Source: Papilionanthe hookeriana x Papilionanthe teres (lineage: Eukaryota; Streptophyta; Magnoliopsida; Asparagales; Orchidaceae). From it: 64,000 nucleotides of DNA. The notes beneath the pieces were generated by a model. The model had not been told where the DNA came from, made no database searches, and saw only the letters and a program-made list of their open reading frames with translations. Where the stretch lies: NCBI GenBank assembly GCA_022702705.1, contig CM040424.1, forward strand, positions 73,530,709 to 73,594,708, given 5' to 3'. How positions within the stretch are numbered: the stretch's first letter is position 1; each line of letters starts with the position of its first letter. Shown one piece after another: positions 11,741-23,640 of this stretch. The translations under genes and the position numbers were made by a program.

Positions 11741-13260
11741 TGACGGGAAGACTCTACAGGTACGCTTTTATTTTATTGCAATTTACTTATCTGCACTGTA
11801 CTTTACTTTTCTTGCATGTTAAATAAGATTGACACCCTGCATGAAAACTGAAACCTTTAGGATAGCCACAAAACTGAAACCCAAAACTAAATTAAAAGTC
11901 ACAACAAGATAAAATTTACCGCCACAACATTCAAAATATAAAACAACTCAAAATTTAATCACAAATAGAACACAAAACTATAACTATAACTAAATTAAAA
12001 CGTCTTGTTGGATGATCGAGACTACCTTGGATGATGTAACCTACGTGTTGCTAACGGGATTTCCCACGATCTAAATGAAAGTGTGGAACTCATTCAGTTA
12101 ATTTTAGCAAATTCATCCGGACTAAGTGAATCCGTTCAAAAATAACAGTGCTTGGAATGATGAAACCGTGGGATCTTAACCGGTGTAGTTTTAATCAACT
12201 TTAAGATTCCCCTAATAAAGCATTAAAGACATTTGGACTTTAAGATTTCTCTAAACCAAAACGCATCTCTAATCTCTTGATTATCATTTTCTAAAACTAA
12301 ACCTCTGCAACAATAAGAAGCTTGGAGCACGGTGGGCAGCACGACCATCTTCTTCAGCAGAACTCGGGTCTACTTTAGCAAAACCATTCTTAGAATTAAA
12401 TTACCAAGCCATAGGATTTCAAGGTAGTTTGCCTAGTACAACATAAATCCTCAACCTTTTTGTTAGGCACTTGCATAATCACTTTATGCAAATTAAGTCC
12501 TAACCGGTCTTAGGATTTCGAGGTAGTTGTTTGGTACGACATAAACCCTCACATCTTCGAGGCTACTTGTGTGATTGTATCATACAAATATAAGTCCTAA
12601 TTAACTAAAACTGGCAGGATTATAAAATTAAACAAACTCCCAAATTGAAGCCAAACAATAAGATAGTTTGGGAAGTTGCCAAGATTCTTCTTGGATCCTC
12701 AGCTTCTCCTACTTCTCTTCCTTTGGACTCCTAAAATTAACTGTTCCAAATTTGAGCTAATCCCTATTGAAATTTCCAAAATCCAATCCTTTGAAAACCT
12801 TAAACTTTGAAACTCTTGAGAGCAAAACCACTGATCATTATCGAGAGTTTTCTTAAATGTTTTTTGGACATTTAAGATGTAATTAACTATAGGGGCTTGC
12901 CTTTATAGGGAACTTTAAGAACCTAGGTAATATAAACCCTGTTTGATTCCTTTATATTAAGCAGGGGAACTTGTCGGCTTATAAAATTGGTTTGCAGACC
13001 AAATGGATGTCACAAATCTTCTAGTTTATTTAATCGAGCCTCATCATCAAGCAGTGTGTCTATTCTTCGGGATAGATACACGGTTTGTGGTGTGGTGCTC
13101 GTTTATATAAACTATTTGTGATGTGAGATCGGTTTAATTTCATATCTTAAAATTTTCAAACTTAAAATTATTTTCGAAATTAAATGCTATCTTTTGAAAT
13201 TACATATATATTTAACTTAAATTTAAAATCCAAAATTCGCCGACAATTTCTGTAGGCGAC
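11740..13260 (+). repeat. Dispersed repeat R, copy R1
   Basis: Landmarks are TACTTTACTTTTCTTGC, ATGAAAACTGAAACCTTTAG, GATGTAACCTACGTGTTGC..GATTTCCCACG, and the GGGCAGCACGA word. The same order occurs at 15,060-15,856 (R2) and 19,040-20,570 (R3). It has no coding capacity. It is the downstream part of the long LTR-like repeat. Confidence 0.75.
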
Positions 13261-13290
13261 CCCCTTTTCAAAATATAACACTCAACCTAA

Positions 13291-15060
13291 AAATAAGCCA
13301 TACAGACTTGATTGGCCTAGATGGTTTGGCTTATTTTTCTTTAGTTGTTGGACTTGCATATCCATACTTTTAACCTTTTCTACTCACATTGATATCATGA
13401 CATGAGGAAGTATAGTAATTTAGGAAGGTTAAAATTTATGTTCATGCCTTACAAATATCGACATCTCTCTTCGATTTATGATGCTTATATTCTTGAAGAT
13501 GTGTAGGGATTGTTTGTTAGGAAAACATGCACTGTGAACCATGCTTATGTTTCCTTATTGTTGTACTATCACATACACTTGTTGAAAATATGGGAAAGTG
13601 AAGAGAAATTGGGAGGTGCCTTCCACATGCATGCTTTACAACTGAGGTTGTTTTCTCTCATATTACCTACATGTTTAAAAATATGTTAGCCCTTCTAAAA
13701 AGGAGATTTGAGATGTTTTGGGACATTAGTTTGGTTGGAAAATCTGAAACATGGAAGTTTGACTTTGGATCCTTGTATGACTTGGTCTTGTTGTTTGATT
13801 GTGACTAGCTTTCTTTTTCTTTCTTATGCTTTACATATTCCTTGCACCACGTTGGAGGGGTCTATTTCCCTTACTTTACATGCTTTACAGCTACCCCTTG
13901 CACCATGTAGAAGGGGCTCAATTTACATGTTTTAATTGATCCGTGGTTATCACTTTTGCACGATATATGGAGCTTGCTCTTGTTCTTATACTTGTTTATG
14001 TCTGTTACTTTGTGTGGTTATGAGGAATGAACCATCTCCGTCATGTCATGTTTTAGGCAGGATTGTTTCCTCCTCATTCTCTTCCTTTCCCCCTGTCCTT
14101 ATTTCTTCTTACTTCTTGGCCTGAGTCCCGTGCTTATTCAGGACGCATAAGCGTGCACGTATAGCTTTTTGCTATATGTGGGGCCATCAAGTAAGGCTAT
14201 AAGAAGGATGGTTGGGGGAGGATGATGATGACAATTCATAGATGAGGGATACAAGAAATTTCTAGAGTAGTATCTCCTAACTCAGAGACCATGGAGAGGG
14301 TAGAAGAAGGAATTTACGATACTATTCGCCCATTCTTGGAGATTTATGCCAATGGAACCCTTAGGTTGCTAGTAGTCGTAATTCAATTAGGATAGTCAAC
14401 CTGTGGACATATTATTTTATAAAATATACATATACGTTTGAAAAAAATACAAAACTACCTCCACAAAAAATTAGCCTCCCCACTCATAATTTTTCACTTG
14501 CATGCAATCCAAATTGAAATGAATGAAAAATTTACAAAGGTCCACGGTTGGCTATTCAGGTCGAGTTAGAACTGCCTTCCATAGGGTGTCAGTTTAGTAG
14601 TTCTCACTTAAGGTTAAGATACATACAACACAGCTCTGAGTCCTCAGTGCCATCGTGCTTACGGTTCTCCCAGACTTGTAGTCCATTTTTGTGTTTTTCC
14701 TATGTTCTTTTCTACAGATTTCTCTACAGATTTTCTACAGATTTCCTACAAATTTTTCATAGAATTGTTATAGGTTTACCTTACAGTTTCTCTTCTTTTT
14801 CCTATGAATTTTCCCCACGAATTTGTTTTCAGATTCCTTACTGGACGTTCTTCTTCGACTTTTTGGTTTTATTTTATCTTTCTCTTGGTTTATTACACGA
14901 GTCTCACACTTTGCCTTTCCTGTATACACTTCAGCACACCTATACACCTGTTTAGCTCAGTTTGTTTGCTTTACTTTTTCAGAGCATACACACTTGTTTA
15001 GTTTAGCTTGCTTACTTTGCTTTCCACAACATATACTCTTGTTTAGCATAGCTTTCTCTC
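13291..15060. other. Non-coding interval with short local repeats
   Basis: The open stretches at 13,708-14,124 and 14,548-15,089 are T/C-rich with no domain I recognise. A CCTTGCACCA(C/T)GT..GGGG word with flanking TTACATG is duplicated at about 13,841-13,865 and 13,898-13,918. I see no host gene or transposon protein. Confidence 0.5.
14711..14756. repeat. Short tandem TCTACAGATTT repeat
   Basis: Four adjacent, slightly varied copies of TCTACAGATTT. The last reads CCTACAAATTT. Confidence 0.85.
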
Positions 15061-15075
15061 TTTACTTTCCCGCAT
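14943..15075. repeat. Tandem repeat, unit about 46 bp, three copies
   Basis: ACCTGTTTAGCTCAG-type words at 14,946, 14,992 and 15,037 are each followed by TTGCTTACTTTGCTTT-like sequence. Spacings are 46 and 45 bp. Confidence 0.8.
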
Positions 15076-15856
15076 ATCTTAAATTGTGAAATAAATAAAC
15101 AAACCCCGCATGTTAAAAAAAACTCAATTTAATCACCAACTAAAATAAACTTACAACTTCAACTAAATTAAAACGTTTTTTGGATGATTGGGAATACCTC
15201 AGAGGAGGTAACCTATGTGTTGCTAACGAGGTTTCCCACGGTCTAAATGAAAGTGTGCAACTAATTTAGTTGAGTTTAGCATATTCATTTGGACTAAGTG
15301 AATTTGATGAAAATGGTGATGCCGAAACGAGGGAACCGTGGGATTCTAACCGGTGTCGCCATAATCAACTTAAACATTTGTTTTAATTAAAACACTAAGA
15401 CACCTCAATTTTAAACCTCCCAGAACCTCTGATTTTCACTTCTTAAACAAAACATTCTGCAACAACATGGAGCTCGGGGCATACACCGTGGGCAGCACGA
15501 TCGAGGACATGGAAGAACATGTTCGAGAGAGCAAAAAATAGATATTCTACAATAATCCTTTCCTTAGAAATAAACAATAATCCATAAGACTTCGAGGTAG
15601 TTGCCTGGTGCAACATAAACCCTCACTTCATCTTTTGGGCCTTTGCACATAGTGCAATACAAGCCCCAACTCGCCTTAGTTTTCTGAGGTTGTCCTCCGA
15701 TATAACATAAATCCTCTTAATTTATAGATTATTCACATGATCGATATCAAGTGAATGTTAAACCTAAAAAAATAAATTTGGCAGGATGAAAATAAAATTA
15801 CATGTCTCAAATCGAAGCCAAAAAATATGATAGATTGGGAAGTCACCAAGAATGAA
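15060..15856 (+). repeat. Dispersed repeat R, truncated copy R2
   Basis: The sequence matches R1 from about 11,820 to 12,680: GGAGGTAACCTATGTGTTGC..GTTTCCCACG at 15,205, the GGGCAGCACGA word at 15,490, and GATTGGGAAGTCACCAAGA at 15,834. The match stops abruptly at 15,856, where an Athila-type LTR fragment begins. Confidence 0.75.
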
Positions 15857-16265
15857 AGATGTCGTTCATGGGGATTTAGTGCAAATAAATAGGAAAATAT
15901 ACTTTGATGGGAGTAGAATTGGAGATTTCAGAGTGACAAGCTGAAATCCTCAATTTGGTCCTAATCTTGTGTTAGTTTAACTTGTTAGAGTTTAGAATGT
16001 ACTTTGATAGAAATAATAATTAAAACAGTTTGTATTTATTTTAATAATTGAACTTACTTGCAATTGTGGTATGATTCGATAAGTGATTTATGTGCTACGT
16101 TGTAAAATTAAAGCCTCCCTGTGGGATCGATATCCAGGACTCTACTAGAGCCCTGTATTACTTGAGTGATATATATACTTGTGTTTAATTGTGTGGCTCA
16201 TTATCAAATTAAATCAATATTTATATATATATATATCTAAATCTGATTTCATAAATTTTGGCAAA
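15857..16265 (+). mobile_element. Athila-type LTR fragment (3' part)
   Basis: GTGCAAATAAATAGG, then GTAGAATTGGAGATT, GTGACA..CTGAAAT and AATTTGGTCCTA are in the same order in the LTRs at 27,604-29,469, 37,002-38,788 and 62,945-64,000. CTCCCTGTGGGATCGATATC at 16,111 is the motif usually found near the 3' end of such LTRs. Degenerate TTTTGGCA at 16,256-16,263 may be what is left of the PBS start. Only the last 400 bp or so of an LTR remain. Confidence 0.7.
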
Positions 16266-16289
16266 TTTAAAAAGTCACACCACCCATCA

Positions 16290-19200
16290 CAGCCCCATCA
16301 CAGAGAGCCTCTATACCAGACTTTGATAAATAACTGAAATTGGCCTCGATCGAATTCATGTCTAGACACTTCACTAGAGTAAGAGGTTTCAACTGGAGGT
16401 TTTTTATGATCAATCGAACCTGCCACAACTCTCTGATTGAAGCTCCACTTCTCAGAGCAATGTATTGAACTCACTCTTCATCCCGAGCTTGTTTTGATCC
16501 TATTCATGTGTAGACTATTTATCATAATGTATAAACTGTATGGATAGGTTTGTCTAGGTCAGATGAGTCTATAGAAACAAACCCCAAGTGATTTGATTGA
16601 GTTTAGGTAGAGATCTTAGGGTTAGAAGGTGGACGGCTCATGGAATGAACCAGTTGAGGATGAAGGCCAAGCATCGTTGGATCGCACATGCATCAAATGG
16701 AGGGCTGGGATTGTGCCCGATGGGAGATCTAAACATAAAGCTAGGCTGTGTGGCAGCTGACTTAGAAGGTGGCACCGAATAGGAAGATGACGCACAGCGC
16801 TTCGACACGCCATAGGTTGTGTGGCATCGCGCTGGATAAGTAGAAAATTAGGGATTTAAATGATTTATTTAATTTAGTCAACTTCAAAAATCCATAACTT
16901 AGTGTAGAAAAATCAGAAAAATAAAAGAAAATTATTTTAGTGCTAAGTGAATATCGGAGAATAATTTGGAAATGGTTTGAAATTTATTTGATTTATGTTT
17001 GATTTTTAATGAATTAAATACAGTATGGAGTCTTTTGATTCTTCATATGCTTGCATATTTTACCATAGCTTGATATTTTGGTATGTTGTTGCCTCTGTCT
17101 TAAGGGATCTTCCCTAATTTTTCCAAAGTCAGAGAAGATCTCTAGACAAAGATCTCTATTTTTCAAATTATCAAGCCCATTTTGGAGTAAAAATTGAAAT
17201 AATTAAAATAATGGTCAGAAAAATACAAAGTAAATTTTGGTAGGTTACTTTTGGGAAGGGGACCCTAGGAAAAATGGAAACTTAGTTTAACTCATTAAAA
17301 ATAACCCTAATGGTAAGACCTATAACCCAAATAAAAATGAATTGGATTATATGTAAATTTAAATACCCAAAAATAACTCTCAACTGTAATTTATGGCCAG
17401 AAAAACTCCCATAAAATTTTTTAGGTCAATTGGAGTCGATTTGATAACTCAAATGAATTTTCTAAGCTAAATGGTATTGTTGACACTAGGATGATTTTTA
17501 ATAATTAAAATATAAGTCAAAATCCTTTGAAATTGGTTTTAAGAGTTTCTGGTGCCCAGAGGAATTTTCTAAAAATAAAATTTTCATTTTCAAGCATTAT
17601 TTTAATATTTTAATAATTAAAATTCAAAAGAATCACAAATTCTAAATTGTCTCCTAAACATTTAGGAACAACTCGATTAATTTTCCTTTCTCTATAAATA
17701 AAAATATTAAAATTTAAAGGGGATAAAATTATTTTAAAGGACTAAAAATGGAAATTTCCTAATTTCTCACTAAAATAATTCTAATAATTCAAAGAAAAAT
17801 CAGAAAAATATGAAATTTGTTTCTATGGGTTTCTTAAGAAAAATATAAAACTTAATTTTCAACTTAAACAATATTTTATATTTAATTAATACTCTAAAAA
17901 TTGAAATAATTATCATAATTAAATTAAAATAAAAAAAATCATAAAATTTGGTCCATGTGGTCCTCTGGTCTATGTGAACCTCCAGTAATTTTCTCAAGGA
18001 TATAAACTTTCTTTTGATTAAGTTATTGAATTTCCCTTGAAAATTCTATTTTTGCATTAAAATAATTATATAAATTGAATTAAACTTGGAAAAATCACAT
18101 TTTGTCCTCTAATGTTTTAATTGACCCATGAGTGGGGTAATATGAAAATTTCAAAGTCATTTAAGTTAAATTTAATGAATTATGAAGTGACAAGGCATTT
18201 AGGAGCAAAAGTGTAATTTTGAAGAATTTAGCCTTAATCAATATTTAGGCTTAATTAAAGTATAAAATGGGTAATGTATGATCTTAATTATTATGTTTGA
18301 ATGATTGAAACACAAAGGGATAAATAGTAGAAATCCATCTCATTTTTGTCATATTAAAAGGATAAGCTTATAATTTGATTAATCATTAAATTTTGGATAA
18401 AAATTAAATTAAATGACCTTTAAGGTTAGGGGTTGATTTTTGGAAAGTTGATAATCAACTAATTAAATACCCCTTTTTGTGATGCTTAAATGATAATTCA
18501 ATGATCATAATTATATAACTTAACTTTCCTAAGATTTGAAATATACCCACTAAAACCTTAAGGGCTTTATAGTGTGCTAGACTTAATTGAAAATTGACTA
18601 ATGAGAATTAGAAAAGGAAACACAATTAATTTTAAACATTTTTGAAACACTACAAGCCAATCAAAATTGATTAAATTCTCTCATAAATTAAATTATCTCT
18701 AAAGACCCCACTTACAAAATTCCTAAGTGAAATATCAAGTGATATTTACCCCACTTTTTGGGGTAATTAAAACATTAGTTCACTAAGCATAAGGGTATAA
18801 AACAGTTGAGTCATTTAATAATTATGATAAGTCCAAAATGAACTCATGAAAGCTTAGAAGGATTGTGAAATGTCTAGGTATCTCCTAGGCCCTTCTCATG
18901 GATCTTCTGGACACCTTGTAGGACGATTGGACCTATCATATTTATTAAATGAAGAGATTTTTTAAACAGATGAATAAGACCCACCAAGTTATGACTTGGG
19001 GTTCTGGTCTGTGACAAACTTATTTATAGACTTTACTTTCCTACAAATTATAAAGATTACTGTAATAGATACTAAAGTTTCAGATGGAGGAATAAGAAGA
19101 CTCGCCATATATATTTTTACAAGTTTACAATACCTTCTTTTTAGTACTTCCTTTACTTTACTTTTCTTGCTTACGAGCTTCCATGTTAAATAACAATTTC

Positions 19201-20570
19201 ACCCTACATGAAAACTAAAACTTTTAGGATAGCCATAAAACCAAAACCAAAACTAAATTAAAACAAAAAATATAAAATTCACTGCTACAACAATCAAAAT
19301 ATAAAACAACTCAAAATTTAATCATAAATAAAACAAAAATCACAATTGCAAGTAAATTAAAATGTCTCTATCGAATGATCGGGAATACCTCAGAGGATGA
19401 AACCTATGACTGTTAACGAGATTTCCTACAGTATAAATGAATGTATGGAACTCATTAAGTTGAGTTTAGTAAATTCATCAGGACTAAGTGAATCCGAAGA
19501 ATATAGTGGTGCTAGAAAGAGAGAGCCGTGGGACTCTAACAGGTGTCGCTATAATCAACTTTAATATTACCCTAAATAAGTCATTAAGATATTAAGACAA
19601 CACAATTTAAATACTTCCAAAACATGATACTTATCTTTTCTTCTCAATTGGAACTTCTTTAAACTAAACCTGATATTGCAAGGAGCTTGGAGCACCCACA
19701 GTGGGCAGCACGACCATCTTCAACAATAAAACTCCTTAGAATTAAACAACAAGCCATAAGACTTTAAGGTAGCTTGCTTAGTGCAACATAAACCCTCACT
19801 TTATCTCTTTAGGACTTTGCACCTCGTGCAATATAAGTCCTAACTCGTCTTAGATTTCGAGGTTATCAACGAGTATGCCATAAATCCTCCTATCTTCCAG
19901 GCTATTCACATGATCGATTTCAAGTGAATTTAAGTACTAATTAAATAAAATTGGCAAAATTAAACATTAAATAACATCTCAAATTAAAGCTAAACCATAG
20001 GATAGTTTAGGAGAACACCAAGATCATTCTTCGATCTATCTCTTTCCCATGGCTTTCTCTTCCTTTGGATTCCCTACAATAACTATTCTGAAATTTAAGC
20101 CATTCACCTATTGAATTTCCTACTACCACATTCTCTTAAAGAACCTTACCTTTTAGAAGTCATGAATACAATATTTCTTGATTTATATCAAGAGTTTTCT
20201 TAGGTAACTTTAGTCATTTAAGATGTAATTAACTATAGGGGCTTAAAGACCTAGATTAATATAAACCCTATCTAATTCTCTCATATTAGATAGGGGAAAT
20301 TTTCGGTTAACACAAATGGTTTGTAGACTAAACAGATGTCATAAATTCTTTAATTTATTTGATCGAGCCATATTATCAAGTAGTGTGTCATTCATCGGGA
20401 TAGATGTGTTGCTTGCGATATTGTGCTCACTTATTTAAACTACTATATGAATGAGATTCGTCCACTCTCAATTTTCAAAATTTAAAATATTATTTTCAAA
20501 AAATTAACATATACTTATATATTAAATAAAATCAAAACTATATTTTATAAAACTACATTTTATATTTTCC
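16290..20570 (+). mobile_element. Long LTR-like retroelement sequence, copy 2 (5'-truncated)
   Basis: This stretch is collinear with 8,560-13,260. It lacks the A/C-rich first 2.6 kb and the TATA-like site, starting instead just after the Athila LTR fragment. It includes R3 (19,040-20,570). The offset drifts from about 7,740 bp at the left end to about 7,370 bp at the right end because of indels. At 20,570 similarity to copy 1 ends and the tail of element A begins. No coding sequence was found. The open stretches at 16,597-16,813 and 18,996-19,193 have no recognisable content. Confidence 0.65.
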
Positions 20571-21948
20571 AACAAAGTCATATGACACCTTTAACGAACT
20601 GACACCCGCACAACAGAAGTAACAGCTATAACAGTAAAACAACAGATCTTCTCCCAAAGGTGATTCACAATTATGTCCTCTATTTCTCTACCTGGTTTAT
20701 TGAATCCTCACTCCTGAATCAATTTATGTGATAATGATTGCACGTAACGAACTTGTCAAAATTGAATGTGGCTCTCGCTTTGCTCCTCTTCAGTGCCATT
20801 TCTAAAATTTTAATCAAAATCACTATAAATTCCATATACAACTTAAAATCATTAAACTCAACTCCTAAAGGCTTAATCTACTAAATCCAAGTAATTCTTT
20901 AAGATTTTTCACAAATTTTTACCATAAATAGTTATTTTTAGATTTTTCCAAAATATACTCAAAATACATGTTGAAAATAAAAAATTTTTACTTAGAAGTG
21001 GTGCTCTTACCTCAAGAAGATCGAATCTAACAAATTTCACTTGAAACGACTCAAGATTAGCAAATGTGGTAATGCCCTAGCCCTCCAAATTTCAAAATGC
21101 CGAAGGAAGAAGATGATGGTGGTGAAAATTATGTGGTTTTTCGAGGTTTTAAACCTGAAAATCAATTTTCACGAACTGGCGCCTAAGATCAAAATTATGG
21201 CGCTTAGCCATGGAGCTCTGGTGCGAAGTGCAGTGGTTTGACGCTTATCCTCTAGCTTGCAGTTTTTGATTTTTTCGTTCAATAAATATTCTCTCTCCTC
21301 TAATACACCCTAAATTGATTTAATAAGTATCTCATCACCTTATAATCTTCTTATCTCTAGAATTACACTTCATTTTGATTAAGAATGATTCAAAACAAGT
21401 TTTATGCAAAAACAAACTTTTATTTAATTAAACTAAAAAAAAGTACAAGTACACACCACAAGTCTTTAATCCAAGATAATTGGATAAGATCTCATCTTTT
21501 TTTACTCACAATGAAACACTAAATAAAACACTAGACATTAACATAAAACATAAAATAAATAACACACAAAATACATAAAACATCAAACACTTAACATAAT
21601 TAATTAAACACACAACACAAATAACTAATAGAAAACACATTTTAGAACTTAATTCCAATATCCATTCGGTGGAACATAACCAATATCTCCATTAGTTTCA
21701 TCTAAACCATTTGGTATATAGATTTATAAAACGGACGATGATGAAGACACCTGATAGAATCCTCTTATATCCACTTGTTTTTTAGATACATCGCTTTGTC
21801 TGCTTCTTCAACATAACTTATATGACTAAATTACATTTTTAATTTCCATCCAATATGTGATAAATGTACATTTGTATCATATACCTTTGCTTCCACTGAT
21901 GCAATATTAGCCTCGATCTTTGTAAACTTCTCTGCTATTTCTTAAATA
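20571..21948 (-). other. Non-coding tail of element A
   Basis: Reading past the short frame that ends at 21,949, another frame still shows fragments such as EKFTKIEANIASVEAKV (about 21,870-21,930), so a longer coiled-coil-like ORF has probably decayed here. A GCGCCA/GGCGCTTAG-type word at 21,178-21,215 resembles GC-rich motifs in the LTRs. No PPT or 3' LTR was recognised. Confidence 0.45.
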
Positions 21949-22041
21949 CTAAAGGCCAGATAACTCTTGAGCACACTCAAAAACAAACTTCATCTTGTTG
22001 GCATCCTCCTTCTTCTTCATTTCATTCTCCGAAGAAGACAT
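21949..22041 (-). pseudogene. Short lysine/glutamate-rich frame downstream of a TATA-like box, remnant of a post-pol ORF
   Basis: The frame has an ATG at 22,041 and a TAG at 21,949-21,951, giving 30 codons. It starts MSSSENEMKKKEDANK, is highly charged, and then breaks. Similar-looking helical sequence continues out of frame to about 21,780. Its ATG lies about 75 bp downstream of a TATA-like box on the same strand, which would suit a separate transcript from the post-pol region. Athila elements can carry an extra ORF after pol, but I cannot show homology to any known one. It may be non-functional or a chance frame. Confidence 0.3.
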
Positions 22042-22114
22042 TTTTAGCACGTAACCCTTTCTTATGGCTCTCGGGAAAGAAATTTGGAATGGGATGAATT
22101 CCCTTTGATCCGAT

Positions 22115-22125
22115 CTCTATTTATA
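22115..22125 (-). promoter_or_regulatory. TATA-like box in the post-pol region of element A
   Basis: On the minus strand it reads TATAAATAGAG, preceded by AAAGTC. The LTR at 62,945 has the same octamer at 63,377 after GTCTACC. Upstream on the minus strand are a GCTAAGCG/CGCTTAG word (22,240-22,295) and TTTCTAGAAGCC (22,207-22,218). The same three elements occur in the same order in LTR D. Confidence 0.5.
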
Positions 22126-22451
22126 GACTTTAAATGGCTTAAAACCATCCCCCCACGTACACAAACCACCAAATATCATGCCATGCAACTTCCCCATGAT
22201 AATGGCTTCTAGAAACTTGTTTTTCACATTTTTTATAACTCCGACACCTAAGCGACAACTGCTGACGCTTAGCCTCCAGTGCTCATTTTAGCACAGGTCT
22301 GCTAAACCTTCAAAAACTCATTTTAACTCTTCCAAATGGTCATTTAAGTTCACGTTAATCTCCACTAACATAATAAAGGCAAAATACTACCATATAACAT
22401 TCACTTCAAACTAAATAAAATACACAAAACAAACTTAAAGCAAAGCACACC

Positions 22452-22500
22452 GATAACTATGAGTTGCCTCCCATAAAGTGTTTGGTTTAATGTCGTCAGC
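22452..22500 (-). other. Conserved post-pol motif of element A
   Basis: On the minus strand, GACGACATTAAACCAAACAC is followed by TTTATGGGAGGCAACTCATA. The plus-strand element C has the counterpart at 35,128-35,177. A GGGAGGCAACCCA-type stretch just after integrase is typical of Athila-type plant elements. Confidence 0.7.
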
Positions 22501-22519
22501 CTGACATACCAAATACTTA

Positions 22520-23640
22520 ATTTAGGTGACCCAACATCAAATTCTCATCAGATTTAAGTTGTTCAAATAAGAAATAAGGTTTTAGTCTATGACCATTTAC
22601 TTTGATTATTTTCTTAGTTTTAGGATCTTTAAAATTTACAGCTACATAGAGATAAACTTTTACTATAATAAATGGGCCGCCCATTCACCTGGACATAAGT
22701 TTTCTAGTAAACAATCTCAATATGGTATTATATAACAAAACTTTTTATCCTAGTTCATTACTTCATTCAGAATCTTCTGATCATGCCACATTTTCATCTT
22801 TTTCTTATAAATCTTAGCACTTTTATATGATTCATTCCTTATCTCTTCAAGCTCATTTAATTGCAATAATATTTTCTCATCAGCATCCTTCAAATTATAA
22901 TTAAACTCTTTAATAGTCAAATTGCTTTATGCTCAAGTTCAACTGGTAAATGATAAGCTTTCCCAAAAAATAGTCTATATGGGGAAATTCTAATAGGAGT
23001 CCTGTGAGCAGTCCTATAAGCCCACTAAGCAAAATCTAGTTTGATTAACCCATCATTTCTATTTAGATTAACAGATTTTTCTAAAATTCTTTTAATTTCA
23101 TGATTGGATAATTCAACCAAACCACTTATCTTAGGATGATAAGCAGTAGCAATTTTATGGATGTTATGATATTTCTCGATAATTGCATTTTAAAATGACT
23201 TCCCACATCAGTTATGATTACTTTTGGCATTCCAAATTTACAAAATATATTCATTCTTAAAAACTTTGCAACACTTTAAGCATCACATCGAGGTAAAGCA
23301 ACAGCGTCTAACCATTAGATACATAGTCTACTGCCATCAATTTGTATAAATTTTCAAAAGATTGTATAAATGGTGTCATGAAATCTATTCCTCAAATGTC
23401 AAATATTTCAACTTCAAACATATAATTGAAAGGCATCTTATTTCTTTTAGAAATATTGCCTAGACATTGACATCGATCACAATTTCTAATATAAGCATTA
23501 ACAACCTTAAAAATTATTGGCCAATAAAATCCAGATTGTAAAATCTTATTTACAGTTTTATCAACACCAAAAGTCCCTTCTTTATATAAAAACTGATCAT
23601 TTCAAAAATAAGTCTTAGCTTCAAATAAAAATTTCTTCCT
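22520..23640 (-). pseudogene. Integrase region of element A (pseudogene)
   Basis: The minus strand encodes pieces of a Ty3/gypsy integrase, which joins retrotransposon cDNA to chromosomal DNA. The zinc-binding region shows YIRNCDRCQ (about 23,480). The core shows GIDFMTPF (first Asp, about 23,375), preceded by an in-frame stop, and TDVGSHF (second Asp, about 23,205). RTAHRTPIRISPYRLFFG (about 22,985-23,035) follows, then the C-terminal LQLNELEEIRNESYKSAKIY (about 22,840) and a final VNGHRLKPYF (about 22,575). Stops and frameshifts interrupt it throughout, so it cannot be translated as one protein. It sits between RNase H and the post-pol motif, as expected. Confidence 0.8.

Larger units (their letters stand above)
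5930..13290 (+). mobile_element. Long LTR-like retroelement sequence, copy 1
   Basis: The sequence starts TGTTGACCTCA directly after a purine tract. It then runs through a strongly A/C-rich zone to about 8,700, a TATA-like site at 8,292, a GC-rich block at 8,880-9,100 and a long AT-rich zone. From about 8,560 to 13,260 it is repeated at about 16,300-20,570. Shared landmarks include CTCTGATTGAAGC at 8,694/16,430, the GGACGGCTC block at 8,889/16,631, and GGGCAGCACGACCATCTTC at 12,332/19,704. Near 13,240-13,265 TTCGCCGACAATTTCTGTA and GGCGACCCC resemble the end of a plant gypsy LTR plus a degenerate GGCGACTCC-type PBS. If one unit, it would be about 7.3 kb, which is very long for an LTR. It may instead be LTR plus leader, or hold nested insertions. 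No coding sequence was found. Confidence 0.45.

Noticed and set aside
13708..15089. Several plus-strand frames rich in Leu, Phe and Ser
   Set aside because: T/C-rich DNA gives hydrophobic translations. No start context, homology or conserved frame is visible, and parts are tandem repeats.
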